Of a stretch of DNA of 44,808 bases, positions 10,537-17,897 are shown piece after piece; within the stretch, counting starts at the first letter, position 1; each line of letters starts with the position of its first letter. Source of the stretch: Pirellulales bacterium. Lineage in GTDB: Bacteria; Planctomycetota; Planctomycetia; Pirellulales; Thermoguttaceae. The DNA lies in contig JAFGDS010000001.1 of NCBI GenBank assembly GCA_016931995.1, positions 1 to 44,808 of the forward strand, given 5' to 3'. The notes under the pieces are model-generated. The model was not told the DNA's origin, made no database searches, and saw nothing but the letters and a program-made list of their open reading frames with translations. The position numbers and the translations under genes are program-made.

Positions 10537-10950
10537 TTGAAGCCAGGTATTGCAGGCACACCCATGGCGACCACGCGAAAGAAAAACCCGCCCGCCTGCC
10601 CCTGTTTGGGGGGCACGCTCGATAAACTGCTGCACCCGGCCATTCTCGTCGTGCTGAGCCGGGGGCCGCTTCACGGCTACCGGATTGCCCAGGAGATCGG
10701 CGGAATGCCCCTGTTGGGCGGGCATGCGCCCGATGTCTCCGGTATCTATCGCTTTCTGAAGCACATGGAGCAGGAGGACTTCGTCGTATCGACGTGGGAC
10801 ACCTCGACGTGCGGACCGGCGAAGAAAGCCTACGAGATCACGCCCGAGGGCCGGCGCTGCCTGCGGCAGTGGATCGACACGCTCGCGGGCTACCGCGACG
10901 GGATCTCGCATCTGCTCCGCTCCGCGCGGAAGGCCGCCGAGCGGGCCTGA
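10537..10950 (+). CDS. PadR-family transcriptional regulator
   Basis: PadR winged-helix repressors sense small molecules and usually regulate neighbouring genes. The N-terminal winged helix is clear: LLHPAILVVLSRGPLHGYRI for the first helices, VSGIYRFLKHMEQEDFV for the recognition helix, then wing residues and YEITPEGRRCLRQWI. With 137 residues it has a short single-helix C-terminus, as in small PadR proteins. TTG at 10537 is used because GGAG lies 5 bases upstream; ATG at 10564 (128 residues) is an equally possible start. Likely targets are itself, the divergent DUF1559 gene and perhaps the PEP-CTERM gene downstream. The CPCLGG stretch before the HTH carries two cysteines (CPC), which could be redox or metal sensitive. 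Confidence 0.88.
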   Translation: MKPGIAGTPMATTRKKNPPACPCLGGTLDKLLHPAILVVLSRGPLHGYRIAQEIGGMPLLGGHAPDVSGIYRFLKHMEQEDFVVSTWDTSTCGPAKKAYEITPEGRRCLRQWIDTLAGYRDGISHLLRSARKAAERA

Positions 10951-11038
10951 GACGCGCCGCGAAACCGGCCGGCGCCCTGGCAGCCGGCGCGGTGTGAAAA
11001 AAATGCGCGGTGGCGATGGAGCCCCCCGCGCGTTTTGG

Positions 11039-11067
11039 TTGACGTGTCCGACGGTCGGGTCGAGAAT
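11039..11067 (+). promoter_or_regulatory. putative promoter for the second PEP-CTERM gene
   Basis: TTGACG at 11039-11044 and GAGAAT at 11062-11067 are separated by 17 bases, matching the sigma-70 consensus at 5 of 6 and 4 of 6 positions. The predicted leader to the ATG at 11147 is about 75 nt. Confidence 0.35.
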
Positions 11068-11146
11068 ATCCGTAGCCTTTGCGCCGGAGATCGTCCGGCG
11101 TTCTTGCGCGGCTTGTCCTTCTCCTCCTCCAACACGGAGTGGCGAC

Positions 11147-11947
11147 ATGAGAAATCGAATCACGACATTGTGGCTATCGGCCGGAATCGCGTTGGCCGTG
11201 GGGTGCTTGGCGATCGGTCCGGCGTTCGGCGGCTTCGTGCTGGTTGAAGATTTCGAGGACTTGAACCTGGGCAGCATCAAGAACCAGGACGGATGGTACG
11301 CCAGCAGTCCGACGAGTCAGGTCGTGACGATGCCGGGCGAGGGCGACAATCAATCCCTTCAGGTGGTGGCCGAGCCGGCGACGCTGCACAGGAGCGCGGT
11401 CATCCCCCAAGGCGAAACGCGCATGCTGTTTCTGCGGTTCCGTTTCGAGGGCCAGCACAACTACTCGTTCGGCATGTCGCACCTCGCGTCGCCGGTCGAG
11501 TTCAGCGACTTCGGCCCCGAACTGCGAAAACGAGCCGCCCTCAACCGTTTCGACGTTCACGACGGCAATAACTACACGGAGCTGACCGAGTTGGAGCAGG
11601 CCACGTGGTACAACCTTTGGGTGTTGGTGAACAACGACGCGGACAACGCACAAATATGGCTGCACGACCGACCCGGCGAGGCCGCCCTTCCCTCGGATCA
11701 GCTTGACGCCGAGGGCCAGACCGCGTTCGGATTCCGCACGGGCGGGCTGTCCGATCTGATCAACTTCTATATCAAGGCCGCCGACGGCGGCAGCGGCAAC
11801 GATCCGCTCTGGATCGACGACATCCACCTCGAGACGACCGGCGCGGTGAATCTGGCGAACCCCGTGCCCGAGCCCGGCACATGGGTTGTCTTGTCGTCGG
11901 CCTTGGCCGCGCTCGTCGCCATCCGGGCGCGCCGACGCCGCGCGTAG
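11147..11947 (+). CDS. PEP-CTERM sorting-domain protein, lectin-like fold suspected
   Basis: The product has 266 residues. A signal peptide (about 1-25, ends GPAFG) precedes VLVEDFEDLNLGSIKNQDGW. This 'FE..' opening and the following beta-rich stretch (RMLFLRFRFEGQ) are typical of LamG/concanavalin-like secreted planctomycete proteins. The end is VPEPGTW, a hydrophobic helix and RARRRRA, the PEP-CTERM signal for exosortase processing. The start at 11147 has GGAG 9 bases upstream; the long upstream extension of the frame is not protein-like. No catalytic residue set is seen, so a binding or structural role is inferred. Confidence 0.86.
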   Translation: MRNRITTLWLSAGIALAVGCLAIGPAFGGFVLVEDFEDLNLGSIKNQDGWYASSPTSQVVTMPGEGDNQSLQVVAEPATLHRSAVIPQGETRMLFLRFRFEGQHNYSFGMSHLASPVEFSDFGPELRKRAALNRFDVHDGNNYTELTELEQATWYNLWVLVNNDADNAQIWLHDRPGEAALPSDQLDAEGQTAFGFRTGGLSDLINFYIKAADGGSGNDPLWIDDIHLETTGAVNLANPVPEPGTWVVLSSALAALVAIRARRRRA

Positions 11948-12348
11948 ACCGGCTTGCCGCCCCCCGCTTGCTCTATTGCGCCACGGCGCGGCCGGGGGCT
12001 CGAACCGCCATTGGAGTCTCGCCTCGACGGCCGCTGGGCAGGAAGCTCGCCCTCCCGGAAGCCCCGCGTTTCCACCTCCCGAATCCCGGCACGGCCGCCG
12101 TTATCTCCTTTCCGCCAAAAAGGTTGTGGTGAGTCGCCTGGCGGGGCATGGCGGGATCGACGAGGCCGCCGGCCCGACGCGGCGTGAGGAAGGACCTGCG
12201 TTTTCCGCGACAGATTTCCCGCCCGGGCGCAAAGGTCTTGGTGGCGGGGTCATGCCCGCCGTGGTATCGTCGGCTCGGGGCGGCGTGCGAGCGGGCCGGG
12301 TTGCCACGCTGTCGTTCATTCCCCTCTTGCGATAAGGACGTCCCTGCG
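11948..12348. other. 401-bp intergenic gap, nothing recognised
   Basis: This GC-rich stretch lies between the second PEP-CTERM gene and the PEGA gene. No repeat family, RNA fold with a known signature, or credible small gene was found. Frames that are open through it lack a ribosome site and look like shadow coding. Confidence 0.5.
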
Positions 12349-14007
12349 ATGAACGCGGTATTGACGTGCCTGGCGGTGTTGTCGGCGGCGGTGACGGCCC
12401 AGGTGGAATCGACCGAGACGCCGGCCAGCCGCATCTACGTGCGGACCGTGCCCCAGGGGGCGCAGATCGTCGTGGACGGCCAGAAGCTGGGCGCCTCCGA
12501 CGGTTTGTTTCTCGTTCCGGCGGGCGTTCGCAAACTCACGATCGAGATGGACGGCTACGATCCCCAGACCCGGCGCGTCGACGTCCGCGACGGCTGGATC
12601 ACGCGGGTTGTGGTCGAACTGAAGAAGAAGCCCGGCGAGACGGACGCCAGCAAGAAGCCCGACGATATCGAATACACGGCGTGCAAACCCGAATGGGAAC
12701 AGGTGTTGTCCCACGGCGATGCATCCGCGGAAGGGTATCGCAGCCTGGGTGGGTCGGGCCACGCCGTGAAATTCGAGCGGACCAAGATGCTCGATTACGA
12801 CACCGTGGTGGGCGTGGATATCTTCGCCAGCCGCTACGGCGACCCCGAGCCGCCGCGCGAGGATTTCCACGTTTACGTGCTCGACGAGCAGGGCGGCGTC
12901 CTCCGCGACGCGCCGCACCCGTACTCGAAGATCAAACGGGGCGGCGATATGCAATGGTACAGGCTCAACGTGCCGCCTACGCGGGTGGGCGAGCGGTTCA
13001 CGGTGGCACTGTCGTTCAACCCCCACCGGACCAAGGGCATCTACCTCGGCTACGATTCGGACATCGCGCAGTCGCATTCGTACACGGGGCTGCCCGATCG
13101 AGGCTTCTCGGCCGTGCCGGACAAGTACGATTGGATGGTCCGCGTGCATCTGAAACGTTCGGCCGGCGCGCCGGCGGCGCCGCCGGACAGGGCGACCGCG
13201 GCGCCGTCCGCGGACCCGCCGTCGGGCGACGATCCCTTTGCCGGCCCGCCGCGCGATCCGAAGGAGCAGGCCGTCTTCGACGAGCGGCAAACCCGCGGGC
13301 GTGAAGTGATGCAGAAGATGATCGAGCGGAACCTCTGCTGGCTCATCGGTCCGCCGGATTCGGTGAAGAGTTACACGTTCCGCTACACGTTGGGCGCCGA
13401 TCCGCCAAAGGAGTACGCCGTACCAGACGCGGCCAAGGCGCGGAGCGGCCTGCTGATGGCGACGACGTACTACAGCCCCTTGCACGCCTTGGTGGACAGC
13501 CCCGAGGACGCCACGTTTGACAGGGTTGAGGTCGGCCCGGAGATGATCACGCTGGAGTACACGCTGGCCGAGCCGATCGACGCCGCGTACGGCAACGGCA
13601 TCGAGGGTTTTTGGCGGGGGTACTTCCAGCGCCCGATCGGCCGCGGCACGCTCGTTTTGGACGGCAAGACGCTCGCGCCGCAAGTCCACCGCCTCGGCGA
13701 GGTCACGGAGACCTTCTCGGATTTCGCGAAGATCGACGAGAACGCCCGCGTGCCGCTGCGGATCCAGATCGACAGCGAGGCGCTCGATTACGATTGGCGA
13801 TTCGCGGTGTACGAGCCAGGTCTGTGGATTCTCAAGGAGGGCTTCGTGCGCACGGACGACGAGGCGATGAAAAGCATTGCCAAAGTCGAGATTCTCGACG
13901 TGAACCACTCCGCCCCGCGGGTGCGTTGGCCGGCGCCGGCGCCGGACGCAACGAGTAGTTGGCCAACAATAAGTGAAGGGTGGGATCCGCAGCTCTTCGA
14001 GCAATGA
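12349..14007 (+). CDS. secreted PEGA-domain protein with a module shared with the next gene
   Basis: The product has 552 residues. After a signal peptide (1-18, ends VTAQV) comes a PEGA beta-sandwich (about 27-94: IYVRTVPQGAQIVVDG, GVRKLTIEMDGYDP). Residues about 115-270 form a beta-rich module with ASRYGDPEPPREDFHVYVLD, PYSKI and RTKGIYLGYDSD, which is clearly homologous to the C-terminal half of the next protein. A low-complexity Pro/Ala linker (about 271-305) leads to a C-terminal domain of roughly 240 residues that I do not recognise. The ATG at 12349 has AAGGA 10 bases upstream and begins the signal peptide. It is likely periplasmic or surface-bound; its function is unknown. Confidence 0.85.
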   Translation: MNAVLTCLAVLSAAVTAQVESTETPASRIYVRTVPQGAQIVVDGQKLGASDGLFLVPAGVRKLTIEMDGYDPQTRRVDVRDGWITRVVVELKKKPGETDASKKPDDIEYTACKPEWEQVLSHGDASAEGYRSLGGSGHAVKFERTKMLDYDTVVGVDIFASRYGDPEPPREDFHVYVLDEQGGVLRDAPHPYSKIKRGGDMQWYRLNVPPTRVGERFTVALSFNPHRTKGIYLGYDSDIAQSHSYTGLPDRGFSAVPDKYDWMVRVHLKRSAGAPAAPPDRATAAPSADPPSGDDPFAGPPRDPKEQAVFDERQTRGREVMQKMIERNLCWLIGPPDSVKSYTFRYTLGADPPKEYAVPDAAKARSGLLMATTYYSPLHALVDSPEDATFDRVEVGPEMITLEYTLAEPIDAAYGNGIEGFWRGYFQRPIGRGTLVLDGKTLAPQVHRLGEVTETFSDFAKIDENARVPLRIQIDSEALDYDWRFAVYEPGLWILKEGFVRTDDEAMKSIAKVEILDVNHSAPRVRWPAPAPDATSSWPTISEGWDPQLFEQ

Positions 14008-14048
14008 AACTCCGCGTACCACTGCCTCCACCGGTGCGTGCCATGTGC

Positions 14049-14201
14049 CACTGGCTTTGCCATTGCGGGCCGCGTGCCACTGGCTTTGCCAGTGCGTGCC
14101 GTGTGCCACTGGCTTTGCCAGTGCGTAAGACGAAGGGAAGTGGGACATGGCTGCGTCAGTCCGTGGATCCCGAGCGAGACGCGGCACTGGCAAAGCCAGT
14201 G
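14049..14201. repeat. cluster of four CACTGGC palindromic repeats (family A)
   Basis: Four copies of a 17-bp hairpin unit, CACTGGCTTTGCCAGTG (7-bp arms, 3-base loop), lie at 14049-14065 (one mismatch), 14078-14094, 14107-14123 and, in the opposite orientation with AAA in the loop, 14185-14201. They are spaced at 29 bp for the first three. Most of the gap between the PEGA and SNase genes is made of them. Further copies occur at 25105, 28994, 29033, 32390, 32430, 42192 and 42227. Confidence 0.9.
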
Positions 14202-14299
14202 GCACACTACGGTCAGCACACTACGGTAAACACGACGCCGCACGTTAACGCTCTGAAATGCGATTGTCACGACGGTCAACTGTAAACGCGAGGTGGGCG

Positions 14300-15259
14300 A
14301 TGAAAACCGCGACGGTGATTTGGGGCATGGTTGTAGTATTTGCGTCGGGGCTGGCGTCCGCCGCCGAGACGCGGACGGGCAAGGTGGTCCGCGTGCCCCG
14401 AGGCGACGCGCTGGTGGTCCTGGTCGATGGTCGCCAACAGCCCATCGCCCTGGCTGGCGTCGCCGCGCCGAGCAAGAACGAGGATCTCGCCCGGCAGTCG
14501 AAGGAAAACCTGGCCGCCAAGGTGGCCGACCACGAGGTCGTCGTGCAAGTGCTTTCCAAGGACGAGAAGCGCGGCGCCGTGGCGGCCGTGTGGCTCGACC
14601 AGCGGTCGATCAACGCCGAGATGATCCGCGAGGGCTGGGCGTGGTACGATCGGCGCGAGGGCGAGTTCAAGACCCTGGCCGACGCCGAGACGGAAGCCAA
14701 GACCGCCAATCGCGGCGTTTGGGCCCAATCGGCCGAGAAGCCGCCCTGGGAGGACGCGGCCGCGGACGACGCGACGTCGGCCGATGCGCCCGCCGCGGCG
14801 AAGCCGGAGCCAAAAGAGTTGGCCGTCGACGACGGCACGCCGGCCGGCAAACGCAGCCTGCCGCAGGGCTTCGCCGTGCGGTTCGAGACGCCGGAGGGGA
14901 AATGGATGTTGACGTCGGTCCGCATCCACGGGTCCCGTTACGGCCATCCCACGCCGCCCCGCGAGAAGTTCCACGTGACGATCTGCGACACGGAGTTCAA
15001 GCCGCTGGCGGACTTCCCCTATCCCTACTCGAACTTCCGCCGGACCGCGGAGCAGAATTGGGTCGCGCTGAAGATGAAGCCCACGGAGCTTCCCCGCGAG
15101 TTCATCCTCTGCGTCGATTTCAACGCCGAGGCGACCAAGGGCGTCTACGTCAGCCACGACGCCGAGGGGGAAGCCCTGGTCGGAAAGCCCAACCGATCGG
15201 CCGGCGTCTTCAACGCCGGTGACTGGCTTATCCGCGCGGTGGTGACGCCGGCACCATAA
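14300..15259 (+). CDS. secreted SNase-fold protein, catalytic residues lost, with C-terminal shared module
   Basis: The product has 319 residues. A signal peptide (1-21, ends ASAAE) is followed by a staphylococcal-nuclease OB fold (about 22-135). In active SNases the core reads R-L-x-G-x-D-x-P-E; here it is IALAGVAAPS, so the positions of Arg35, Asp40 and Glu43 (S. aureus numbering) are Ala, Ala and Ser. The Arg87 equivalent (KRG) and the Asp21 equivalent (RGDA) remain. Residues about 170-319 repeat the module of the preceding PEGA protein (GSRYGHPTPPREKFHVTICD, TKGVYVSHDAE). AGGTGG lies 3 bases before the ATG. A binding rather than nuclease role is inferred. The gene is separated from its neighbour by the family A repeats. 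Confidence 0.85.
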   Translation: MKTATVIWGMVVVFASGLASAAETRTGKVVRVPRGDALVVLVDGRQQPIALAGVAAPSKNEDLARQSKENLAAKVADHEVVVQVLSKDEKRGAVAAVWLDQRSINAEMIREGWAWYDRREGEFKTLADAETEAKTANRGVWAQSAEKPPWEDAAADDATSADAPAAAKPEPKELAVDDGTPAGKRSLPQGFAVRFETPEGKWMLTSVRIHGSRYGHPTPPREKFHVTICDTEFKPLADFPYPYSNFRRTAEQNWVALKMKPTELPREFILCVDFNAEATKGVYVSHDAEGEALVGKPNRSAGVFNAGDWLIRAVVTPAP

Positions 15260-15288
15260 AGCGCGTCCCGGCAAGTCATGGTGGGTGG

Positions 15289-15358
15289 CATGGCCACGTT
15301 GGCGTGGCCATGGACGGCGTTGCTCGCGAAGGACATGCCCACGACGCGCGTGGGCATG
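15289..15358. repeat. double-hairpin repeat (family B), copy 1
   Basis: Two adjacent hairpins: CATGGCCACG/CGTGGCCATG (15289-15298 and 15303-15312, loop TTGG), then CATGCCCACG/CGTGGGCATG (15334-15343 and 15349-15358, loop of 5). The same two hairpins in the same order are found at 29071-29133. The element lies just after the SNase gene, in a 389-bp gap otherwise empty up to the BMC promoter at 15574. Confidence 0.88.
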
Positions 15359-15573
15359 GCGTCCAGCCTTCTCCCGACCGGCTCTTCGGTCGATCCCTCG
15401 CCCGTCCTAGCCGTTTGCCACCGCCCAGGGGCCCCGGATTCGGCTCCCCGTCGCCCGGCGGTAAGCTACGTTTGCGCAACACGTTAGCGGCCGCTGGACC
15501 GCGCGCCGACCGGACATTTGGGACGGGCGGAGGCGCAAATGACAGAAAACGGCCAAAGACCGACGGAATGTGA

Positions 15574-15602
15574 TTGAATTCAGTCGTTATATGTCGCATA
15601 AT
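15574..15602 (+). promoter_or_regulatory. putative promoter of the deoR-BMC operon
   Basis: TTGAAT at 15574-15579 and CATAAT at 15597-15602 (5 of 6 to consensus) are separated by 17 bases. The expected start point near 15609 leaves a 40-nt leader to the deoR ATG at 15649. It also rules out the in-frame ATG at 15574 as a translation start. The AT-rich stretch 15565-15625 stands out from the GC-rich surroundings and is where a DeoR operator would be expected. Confidence 0.5.
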
Positions 15603-15648
15603 TGAAAGAAACCATTCGTGTTTGTGTCGGCGACCTGCGATACCCCCC

Positions 15649-16428
15649 ATGTTAGCTAGCGAGCGGCGAAACCGATTGCTGGAGCTGGTCCGCGTCAAGC
15701 GGTTTGCTTCCTTGCCGGAGCTGATTGAGGAGCTCCAGGTCTCGGAGTCCACCGTGCGACGGGATCTCGAGCACCTCGAGCAGCAGGGCTCCGCGCGGCG
15801 GATCCACGGCGGGGTGCTCTACGCCGGCACGTCGCCAAAGCTGCCGCATTTCGACGAGCAGGAGCCCGGCGCCTGGGCCAAAAAACGGGCGATCGCCCGA
15901 CGGGCGGCCGCGCTGGTCGAGGACGGCGACACGATCCTGTTGGACGGCGGGAGCACGACCTACGAGCTGGCGCGGCTCTTGGTGGGCCGGCCGATCCACG
16001 TGGTCACGACATCACTGCCGGTGGCGAACCTCTTCGCCGCGGACCCGGCCAGCGACCTGATCCTCGTGGGCGGCAACATCTGCCCTCGCTCCGGCGTTGC
16101 CCAGGGCCCGTTGGCGGGCGCGATGATCGCCTCGCTGCGAGTGCGCAAGACCATTTTCAGCGTGGCGGGGATCAACGACGAGGGTTTTTTCAATAACAAC
16201 CTGCTTTTGGTCGAGACGGAGCGGGCGATGATGCGGGCGGCCGACGAGGTGGTCGTCGTGGCCGACAGCTCGAAGCTGGGCCGGCGGAGCCTGACGCACC
16301 TGTGCGGACTCGACGAAGTGCAGCATCTGGTTGTGGACGACGGGATTCCGCAAGCGTGGCAAGAGAAGATCGCCGCGGCGGGCGTCGCGCTGGTGGTGGC
16401 CCCGTCCGCAAACGATCCCGAGGCGTGA
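15649..16428 (+). CDS. DeoR/GlpR-family transcriptional regulator of the BMC locus
   Basis: DeoR-type repressors bind DNA by an N-terminal HTH and sense phosphorylated sugars with a C-terminal domain of the ribose-5-phosphate isomerase-like fold. The HTH signature is clear at 17-53: [20 protein letters not shown] then [12 protein letters not shown]. The sensor domain includes [34 protein letters not shown] and [12 protein letters not shown]. The product has 259 residues, a normal length. ATG 15649 begins the family-typical [13 protein letters not shown]; no strong ribosome site precedes it. The pduL start lies only 10 bp after its stop, so it is the first gene of the BMC operon. The expected effector is a sugar phosphate of the fucose/rhamnose route; this is inferred from context. 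Confidence 0.93.
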   Translation: MLASERRNRLLELVRVKRFASLPELIEELQVSESTVRRDLEHLEQQGSARRIHGGVLYAGTSPKLPHFDEQEPGAWAKKRAIARRAAALVEDGDTILLDGGSTTYELARLLVGRPIHVVTTSLPVANLFAADPASDLILVGGNICPRSGVAQGPLAGAMIASLRVRKTIFSVAGINDEGFFNNNLLLVETERAMMRAADEVVVVADSSKLGRRSLTHLCGLDEVQHLVVDDGIPQAWQEKIAAAGVALVVAPSANDPEA

Positions 16429-16438
16429 GGAACGCGAC

Positions 16439-17098
16439 ATGAGCATGGTGGCCCCCTTGGATCGCGGCGTGGTCGAGCAGATCGTGCGGGAGATCGTGCT
16501 TGCGCAGTTGGGCGGTCCGCCGGGCAAACCGAACTTGGTGGTAAGTATCTCCGCCCGGCACGTCCACCTGACGGACGAGCACGTCGAGACGCTGTTTGGC
16601 CCGGGCAAGACGCTCACGCTGGCGAAAGACCTGTATCAGGACGGCTATTTCGCCGCCGAGGAGACGGTGATGGTGGTCGGCCCCCGGCGGCGGATGCTGC
16701 CCAGCGTGCGGATCCTCGGGCCGACGCGGCCGGAGAGCCAGGTGGAGCTGGCCTTTACGGACTGCATTTCGCTGGGGATCGACGCGCCGGTGCGGCTTAG
16801 CGGAAACATCGAGGGCACGCCGGGCTGCGTGCTGGTGGGCCCGGCTGGCGTGGTCGATTTGAAGCGGGGCGTGATCCGCGCCCAGCGGCACGTGCACATG
16901 AGCCCCGCCGACGCGGAATTCTACGGCGTGAAGAAGGACGACCGGATGTCGCTTCGGGTGAATTCGCCCTGCCCGACGGTTTTCGAGGGTCTGGTCGTGC
17001 GGCCGGGCGAGGGGATCAAGCTCGAAGTGCATTTGGACACCGACGAAGGAAACGCCGCGGATCTGGATCACGCGAAACACGTGGAGTTGCTCAAGTAA
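16439..17098 (+). CDS. pduL: PduL-type phosphate acyltransferase, BMC cargo
   Basis: PduL swaps CoA for phosphate on an acyl-CoA; in PVM-type BMCs this converts lactyl-CoA or acetyl-CoA to the acyl-phosphate and recycles CoA inside the shell. The two metal-binding histidine motifs of the PTAC family are visible: SARHVHL (about 39-45) and QRHVHM (about 144-149). The N-terminal amphipathic helix [19 protein letters not shown] is an encapsulation peptide, followed by a GPPGKP linker. The 219-residue length is normal. The ATG at 16439 follows GTGAGG 6-8 bases upstream. It works between the aldehyde dehydrogenase (19531) and the acetate kinase (17898). Confidence 0.96.
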   Translation: MSMVAPLDRGVVEQIVREIVLAQLGGPPGKPNLVVSISARHVHLTDEHVETLFGPGKTLTLAKDLYQDGYFAAEETVMVVGPRRRMLPSVRILGPTRPESQVELAFTDCISLGIDAPVRLSGNIEGTPGCVLVGPAGVVDLKRGVIRAQRHVHMSPADAEFYGVKKDDRMSLRVNSPCPTVFEGLVVRPGEGIKLEVHLDTDEGNAADLDHAKHVELLK

Positions 17099-17105
17099 CG
17101 AGGGC

Positions 17106-17123
17106 TGCGAAGCCGCAAGCGGC
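17106..17123 (+). repeat. TGCGAAGCCGCAAGCGGC palindrome (family C core), copy 1
   Basis: This 18-bp unit with a GCCGC-AA-GCGGC hairpin lies between pduL and the first BMC-H gene. Other copies are at 19427, 22345 (inverted), 24238 (inverted) and 44724. It is followed by TACTGC-ATACCGTC-TACCGCC, a short imperfect TACCG repeat. Confidence 0.8.
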
Positions 17124-17180
17124 TTGGAATACTGCATACCGTCTACCGCCTACTACCTTCTGTCACAGGAGATTGTCATT

Positions 17181-17495
17181 ATGGCAAAGAAGCTGGAAGC
17201 GCTCGGCATGATCGAGACCAAGGGTTTCGTAACCCTGGTCGAAGCCAGCGACGCGATGATCAAGGCGGCCAACGTCGAGTTCCTCGGTTGGGACAAGGTG
17301 GGCAGCGGCATGGTCAGCGCGTTTGTCACGGGCGACGTGGCGGCCGTGAAGGCGGCCACGGACGCGGGCGCCCAGGCCGGCGGTCGGCTGGGCGAGGTGA
17401 TCAGCGTGCAGGTCATTCCGCGCCCGCACGACGACCTGCACACCTGCCTGAAGTTCCTCGGCGGCACGCCCGCCAAGGCCCGCAAGGCGGATTGA
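17181..17495 (+). CDS. pvmD: BMC-H shell protein (hexamer-forming)
   Basis: A single BMC domain (Pfam00936) of 104 residues: [20 protein letters not shown], then [18 protein letters not shown] and [12 protein letters not shown]. Six subunits form the hexagonal facet tile of the shell; the pore loop sequence is KVGSGM. Compared with the second BMC-H it has a 12-residue C-terminal tail ([11 protein letters not shown]). GGAG lies 9 bases before the ATG. It is the first of two tandem BMC-H genes, as in the pvm locus of Planctopirus limnophila; the symbol follows gene order there as I recall it. Confidence 0.96.
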   Translation: MAKKLEALGMIETKGFVTLVEASDAMIKAANVEFLGWDKVGSGMVSAFVTGDVAAVKAATDAGAQAGGRLGEVISVQVIPRPHDDLHTCLKFLGGTPAKARKAD

Positions 17496-17549
17496 CCGCC
17501 CTCGGGCCCAACCATCCAAACACTTCCGAAGAAAGGGATACAAGCAACC

Positions 17550-17819
17550 ATGCAAGACGCCATTGGACTTTTGGAGACCAAGGGCCTCGTGGCCCTGGTC
17601 GAGGCGACCGACGCGATGGCCAAGGCCGCCAACGTGCGGATCATCAAGCGGGTGGACATCGGCGGCGGGCTGGTGACGACGATCGTCCGGGGCGACGTGG
17701 GCAGCGTCCGCGCGGCCGTCGAGGCGGGAGCGAACGCGGCCGGCCAGGTCGGCGAGCTCGTGGCCAGCCACATCATCCCCCGGCCCGCCGAGGGCGTGGT
17801 CGACGCGTACCTGAGCTAG
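17550..17819 (+). CDS. pvmE: BMC-H shell protein (second hexamer gene)
   Basis: A minimal BMC domain of 89 residues: [38 protein letters not shown] and [13 protein letters not shown]. The pore loop reads DIGGGL, differing from the KVGSGM of the first copy, so the two hexamers should have different pores. AAAGGG lies 11 bases upstream of the ATG. A hairpin-forming repeat follows 17 bp after the stop and separates it from the acetate kinase gene. The symbol is by gene order and homology. Confidence 0.96.
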   Translation: MQDAIGLLETKGLVALVEATDAMAKAANVRIIKRVDIGGGLVTTIVRGDVGSVRAAVEAGANAAGQVGELVASHIIPRPAEGVVDAYLS

Positions 17820-17822
17820 AAG

Positions 17823-17863
17823 CCCTCACCCCCGACCCCTCTCCCGCAAGCGGGCGAGGGGAG
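17823..17863. repeat. CCCTCACCCCCGACC hairpin repeat (family E), copy 1
   Basis: A hairpin with arms CCCCTC-t-CCCGC and GCGGG-c-GAGGGG and an AA loop covers 17836-17861, preceded by CCCTCACCCCCGA. It lies between the second BMC-H gene and ackA, ending about 22 bases before the ackA ribosome site. An inverted copy lies at 23284-23323. There is no T-run, so it is not a canonical terminator. Confidence 0.82.
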
Positions 17864-17897
17864 ATGGCGGTGGTCGGCGAGCAAGGAGATGGACGCC

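Noticed and set aside
10965-11010. Terminator after padR from the CCGGC/GCCGG stem and the run of A
   Set aside because: The A-run is on the wrong strand for padR transcription and no minus-strand gene ends there.
14049-14201. CRISPR array suggested by evenly spaced 17-bp units
   Set aside because: Spacers of about 12 bp, units are palindromic, mixed orientation, copies scattered over the window and no cas genes.
12316-14205. 629-codon minus-strand frame antisense to the PEGA gene
   Set aside because: The plus strand has a signal peptide, PEGA motif and a module shared with the next gene; the minus frame has none.
17823-17863. CRISPR-like or intrinsic-terminator reading of the hairpin repeat
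   Set aside because: Only two dispersed copies in opposite orientations and no T-run; it fits a dispersed repeat.
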